Source: an uncultured Saccharophagus sp.
Lineage (GTDB): Bacteria; Pseudomonadota; Gammaproteobacteria; Pseudomonadales; Cellvibrionaceae
DNA length: 35,193 bases
Direction: 5' to 3'
Assembly (NCBI GenBank): GCA_937920545.1
Contig: CAKZUG010000110.1
Coordinates: 1-35,193, forward strand
Both the position numbers and the translations under genes were made by a program. Each line of letters begins with the position of its first letter. Position 1 is the stretch's first letter. This document shows positions 34,422 to 35,193 of this stretch, in pieces. A model generated the notes under the pieces. It did no database searches and was not told the origin of the DNA. It saw only the letters and a program-made list of their open reading frames with translations.

Positions 34422-35193
34422 GCAAGCTTGCTTACTGGTGCTGCTTGTTTTTTTAACAGCCTGTCAGTCTATTCCTGGATTCAAAAAAACAAAATCTGAA
34501 ATTGAATCTGAAATAACAGTGGACACTTTACCAGAAGGTGAGTTACCGCCCTTAGTTTTAATTCCTAATCCATACCAAGGTAATGCGTCTGTACCCGAGC
34601 AAGCTCTAACAGACTTTAATATTGCGCTGCAGTTCATAAAACAAAAAGAATGGCCGCAAGCACAATCATTATTGTTAGGTTTAACACAAACTTACCCTGA
34701 ACTTTCTGGTACCTTTGTTAATCTTGGTTTGGTGTATAACGCGCAAAATGAACACGATGAAAGTATTCAGGCATTTGAAACTGCAATACAAAAAAACCGT
34801 AAAAATACGGATGCTTATAGTCAACTTGCCTTGGTATTAAGAGAACAGGGCGATTTTAAAAAAGCCGAAGATATTTATTTAAAAGCATTAGCTATTTGGC
34901 CTCATGATCCTAAATCGTTACGCGGGTTAGGTATTTTATATGATTTATATATGGGTAAGCTTCCCGAGGCCCTTGTTCACTATAAATTATTATCGCGCGT
35001 GTTAACCACCGAAGATAAAAAATTAAAAGGGTGGATTGTTGATATAGAGCGCCGACTGCCCAAACCTGTTATTGAAGAAAATACAGAAAATACAGAAAAT
35101 ACAGAAAATACAGAAAATACAGAAAATACAGAAAATACAGAAAATACAGAAAATACAGAAAATACAGAAAATACAGAAAATACAGAAAATACA
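34408..35193 (+). CDS. TPR lipoprotein with Thr-Glu-Asn repeat tail, cut by window edge
   Basis: 262 codons visible, frame open at the right edge. Lipoprotein signal with LTAC (Cys19, Gln at +2), then a Pro-rich linker and about four TPR units (residues 68-200: ALTDFNIALQFIKQKEWPQAQ, FVNLGLVYNAQNEHDESIQAFETAI, AYSQLALVLREQGDFKKAEDIY, SLRGLGILYDLYMGKLPEALVHY). After RRLPKPVIEEN the sequence becomes an exact Thr-Glu-Asn repeat to the edge. The ATG at 34408 has GGAG 7 bases upstream and overlaps the previous gene by 14 bases. It is the fourth gene of the envelope set. The true C-terminus is unknown. Confidence 0.85.
   Translation, partial: MVYFKQACLLVLLVFLTACQSIPGFKKTKSEIESEITVDTLPEGELPPLVLIPNPYQGNASVPEQALTDFNIALQFIKQKEWPQAQSLLLGLTQTYPELSGTFVNLGLVYNAQNEHDESIQAFETAIQKNRKNTDAYSQLALVLREQGDFKKAEDIYLKALAIWPHDPKSLRGLGILYDLYMGKLPEALVHYKLLSRVLTTEDKKLKGWIVDIERRLPKPVIEENTENTENTENTENTENTENTENTENTENTENTENTENT
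35077..35193 (+). repeat. 9-bp tandem repeat (ACAGAAAAT), 12 copies plus, reaching the edge
   Basis: A half unit GAAAAT (35077-35082) is followed by 12 identical ACAGAAAAT units (35083-35190) and ACA. It is in frame with the lipoprotein gene, each unit encoding Thr-Glu-Asn. No copy differs by even one base. The array probably continues beyond the window. Confidence 0.97.

Noticed and set aside
35077-35193. Possible CRISPR array
   Set aside because: Units are 9 bases, contiguous and without spacers, and in frame with a lipoprotein gene.

Overview
The window looks like a chromosomal segment of a marine gammaproteobacterium. The gene content and order suggest a relative of Pseudomonas in the Cellvibrionales (Teredinibacter/Saccharophagus type), but that placement is inferred from synteny and not proved. 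Evidence includes a class I adenylate cyclase, the rsmD / ftsY-ftsE-ftsX-rpoH / trmB neighbourhood, an algQ(rsd)-dsbB pair as in pseudomonads, proteobacterial gshA and a 12-gene gspC-N type II secretion operon. I saw no rRNA, tRNA, CRISPR array, insertion sequence or prophage gene.

Layout. 1-3924 is read leftward: rsmD, coaD and cyaA (cyaA runs off the left edge). 4001-7959 is read rightward: ftsY-ftsE-ftsX, packed with zero or negative spacing, then rpoH with its own leader and a strong terminator. 8137-10260 holds trmB, a small TIGR02444-like gene overlapping it, and an FKBP-type prolyl isomerase lipoprotein ending at a bidirectional terminator. 10359-12595 is leftward: a WD40-like lipoprotein, algQ/rsd and dsbB. 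12754-13230 is a lone FliL-like gene converging on gshA (13307-14926, leftward), followed by an unrecognised 96-aa gene. 15257-15681 is a gap of about 425 bases holding a possible short leader ORF coupled to gspC.

15682-27359 is a complete type II secretion core, gspC-D-E-F-G-H-I-J-K-L-M-N, with no prepilin peptidase (gspO) and no gspA/B. Short spacers and stop/start overlaps point to one transcript. An ApbE-type flavin transferase follows in the same direction.

28656 to the right edge is the least ordinary part. It is a tightly overlapping set of four exported proteins: a secreted protein with a beta-rich C-terminal domain, a 727-aa periplasmic TPR/coiled-coil protein, a 961-aa TPR lipoprotein, and a second TPR lipoprotein cut by the window edge inside a perfect 9-bp tandem repeat (ACAGAAAAT, 12 copies plus ACA). 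The set resembles the TPR/lipoprotein part of the envelope-spanning Glt/Nfs-type machines known from Myxococcus gliding motility. Relatives of that core are reported in gammaproteobacteria, where they are powered by a TolQR/ExbBD-like motor. No motor gene is visible here, so the assignment is a hypothesis that the sequence to the right would test.

Together the window joins housekeeping functions (cAMP, CoA, rRNA/tRNA methylation, SRP targeting, cell division, heat shock, glutathione) to an envelope/secretion block (FKBP, DsbB, T2SS, ApbE, TPR lipoprotein complex). DsbB and FKBP would support folding of the periplasmic substrates that the T2SS exports.
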